The notes under the pieces: model-generated
The model's input: the letters and a program-made list of their open reading frames with translations, nothing else
Told to the model about the DNA's origin: nothing
Databases searched by the model: none
In this document: positions 5,057 through 6,073 of the stretch, one piece after another
Numbering within the stretch: the first letter of the stretch is position 1
Layout of the letters: every line of letters begins with the position of its first letter
DNA from: Bryobacteraceae bacterium
GTDB lineage: Bacteria; Acidobacteriota; Terriglobia; Bryobacterales; Bryobacteraceae
Reading direction: 5' to 3'
Assembly (NCBI GenBank): GCA_030039005.1
Contig: JASHQT010000441.1
Span: 1-6,073, forward strand
Length of the DNA: 6,073 bases
Position numbers and translations under genes: made by a program

Positions 5057-6073
5057 TAGCCTTTGCCCGGCGGCGACACTTTCCGATCCAACCAATCGCG
5101 TACCACGCCGAACACCTCATGATTATTTTTTTCGAGCAGCATCAGGTTGCCGTTGCCCACGATGCCGAAATCGCGCAGCCGCACCATCTCCGCGTCGCAG
5201 CCCACCTGCTTCAGAAACGCGACGTTTGAAATCGGCGATCCGCCCCCGCCGAATTCGCTTGTCAGCCAGCCGATCGGAATGCCGCGCAGGTTTTTCCATT
5301 TGTACACTGGCTCGGCCTGTAGCTTGTACGATGCGATCCAGGGACGCGGCGAATCGGGTGGCAGCGGATGCTCTACTAACTTGAAATCCGATGGATCGCG
5401 CACCGGCGGATCGTAAGTCATGGGGCTGGCGGTCAAGCCCCACTTCAATTGCGCGGCGAACGGATTGCCGTTGATCTCCATCGCGAAGATGCCTTTGATC
5501 AGGTTCGGCCGCCGGTCGGCGACGCCCCAGGCGAAAAATCCGCCGAACGCGTGCGTCAACAGAATGCACGGGCCGATACGATCCACCAGTTCGACGCCGC
5601 CATGCCACGCCAGATCGCTATGGTACGCTTCGTCACTCACGTTGCCGGATTCGCAGGCCATGAACTGATCGATGATCGGGTCGTTCATCCCACCGGGCCC
5701 CGGCCACTGCGCTGTGTTGAAGACCACGGGCGTGTCGACCAACGGCTCATATGGCGGGACGTTCGGCAAATGGCTGGGTCCGAGCGCGTCGGGATGATAA
5801 GGCGAGCGGCCGTAGCTGGGCCGGTCCAACCAATACACGCTGTAGCCCGCCTGCACGAAATAATGCACCCAACCGGGACGTCCGCCGATGCCCATCATGT
5901 GCGTCCCCTGGCCGCCGCCGCCGTGCACCATGATCACCGGATACGGATAGCGCTTCTCCGCCGGAATCATGTACTGGACGAACATTTGGCCCATCGCGAT
6001 GGTGCCGTACGGCATTTTCTTGCGCTGGACGCCGACCCAGAAGCCGCCCTGATCGGCGAGTTTCAATCCGGTG
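5056..6073 (-). CDS. alpha/beta-hydrolase-fold protein with a non-canonical nucleophile elbow (5' end outside window)
   Basis: A protein of at least 336 residues. The frame stays open through the right edge and the only candidate start inside (TTG 6066) is weak, so the true start, probably with a signal peptide, lies outside. Numbering here is from that TTG. The fold is clear: oxyanion-side 'VHGGGGQGTHMMG' (47-59), 'YSVYWLDRPSYGRSPY' (75-90), nucleophile-elbow position 'LLTHAFGGFFAWGVAD' (169-184), then 'GIFAMEINGNPF' with the probable acid Glu197, and 'GNGNLMLLEKNNHEV' near the C terminus. As I recall the family, the elbow normally reads THSxGG, so Ala173 (codon GCG, 5550-5548) replaces the nucleophilic Ser. 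Asn307 stands where GNGH usually supplies the His; His316 lies nine residues on. It may be a non-catalytic or altered-mechanism member of a secreted esterase-like family. It is first of two minus-strand genes. Confidence 0.85.
   Translation of the reverse strand, partial: TGLKLADQGGFWVGVQRKKMPYGTIAMGQMFVQYMIPAEKRYPYPVIMVHGGGGQGTHMMGIGGRPGWVHYFVQAGYSVYWLDRPSYGRSPYHPDALGPSHLPNVPPYEPLVDTPVVFNTAQWPGPGGMNDPIIDQFMACESGNVSDEAYHSDLAWHGGVELVDRIGPCILLTHAFGGFFAWGVADRRPNLIKGIFAMEINGNPFAAQLKWGLTASPMTYDPPVRDPSDFKLVEHPLPPDSPRPWIASYKLQAEPVYKWKNLRGIPIGWLTSEFGGGGSPISNVAFLKQVGCDAEMVRLRDFGIVGNGNLMLLEKNNHEVFGVVRDWLDRKVSPPGKG

Noticed and set aside
5021..5095. N-terminal extension of the minus-strand small secreted protein to 5095
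   Set aside because: It would overlap the hydrolase gene and put about 25 polar residues ahead of a clean signal peptide; ATG 5020 is preferred.
4394..5384. Plus-strand open frames of 192 and 253 codons across the small secreted protein and hydrolase genes
   Set aside because: Both are antisense to convincing genes, one crosses the boundary between two genes, and neither resembles a known family.
6064..6066. TTG as true start of the alpha/beta-hydrolase
   Set aside because: The frame stays open to the window edge and the protein would lack the usual N-terminal export signal of this family; the real start is probably outside.
1..6073. tRNA/rRNA genes, CRISPR arrays, insertion sequences and riboswitches
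   Set aside because: None seen: no repeat-spacer pattern, no transposase frame, no recognisable RNA fold, and almost all bases are accounted for by coding sequence.

Overview
The window looks like chromosomal DNA of a GC-rich soil bacterium, most likely an acidobacterium of the Solibacter/Bryobacter kind. The assignment is by recognition, not by search. It rests on a BlaI-type repressor directly followed by an M56 (BlaR-like) membrane peptidase gene, a family of secreted 'LxGxW ... GxWxxDxLxVxTT' proteins that I associate with Acidobacteriota, and acidobacterial-looking metallo-beta-lactamase (MBL) and alpha/beta-hydrolase proteins. The window is almost fully coding, with no RNA gene, mobile element, CRISPR array or gene-free stretch over 300 bases.

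Layout. Positions 1-508 (minus strand) hold the start of an M56 peptidase gene (cut by the left edge) and a BlaI/MecI-family repressor, separated by 2 nt. An 82-bp divergent region (509-590) carries a TTGACA box and a TGTCAA/TTGACA dyad. A plus-strand convoy follows: a single-domain MetE-like zinc methyltransferase (591-1763), a secreted two-domain protein with an MBL domain (1781-3475), and a small secreted protein (3472-4242) that overlaps its upstream neighbour. Facing it on the minus strand are an alpha/beta-hydrolase (5056 to beyond the right edge) and, 35 nt downstream of it, another small secreted protein (4244-5020). The two convoys meet tail to tail with 1 nt between stop codons, inside a 7-bp inverted repeat.

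How the parts may fit. Three proteins share one uncharacterised exported domain: the N-terminal part of the MBL protein and the two small secreted proteins. They share an LxGxW start, a Cys 47-48 residues later, a GxWxxDxLxVxTT core, a (D/E)DP motif and a final Cys. This points to a local family expansion in which one copy is joined to an MBL hydrolase. With the alpha/beta-hydrolase and the MetE-like protein next door, a small pathway that processes an extracytoplasmic organic substrate (ester, ether or methylated compound) is conceivable, but no substrate can be read from the sequence.

Two enzymes look unusual at the active site. The MBL has E-x-D-x-D-H in place of H-x-H-x-D-H. The alpha/beta-hydrolase has Ala where the nucleophilic Ser is expected, and possibly Asn for the catalytic His. 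These are the most useful leads in the window.
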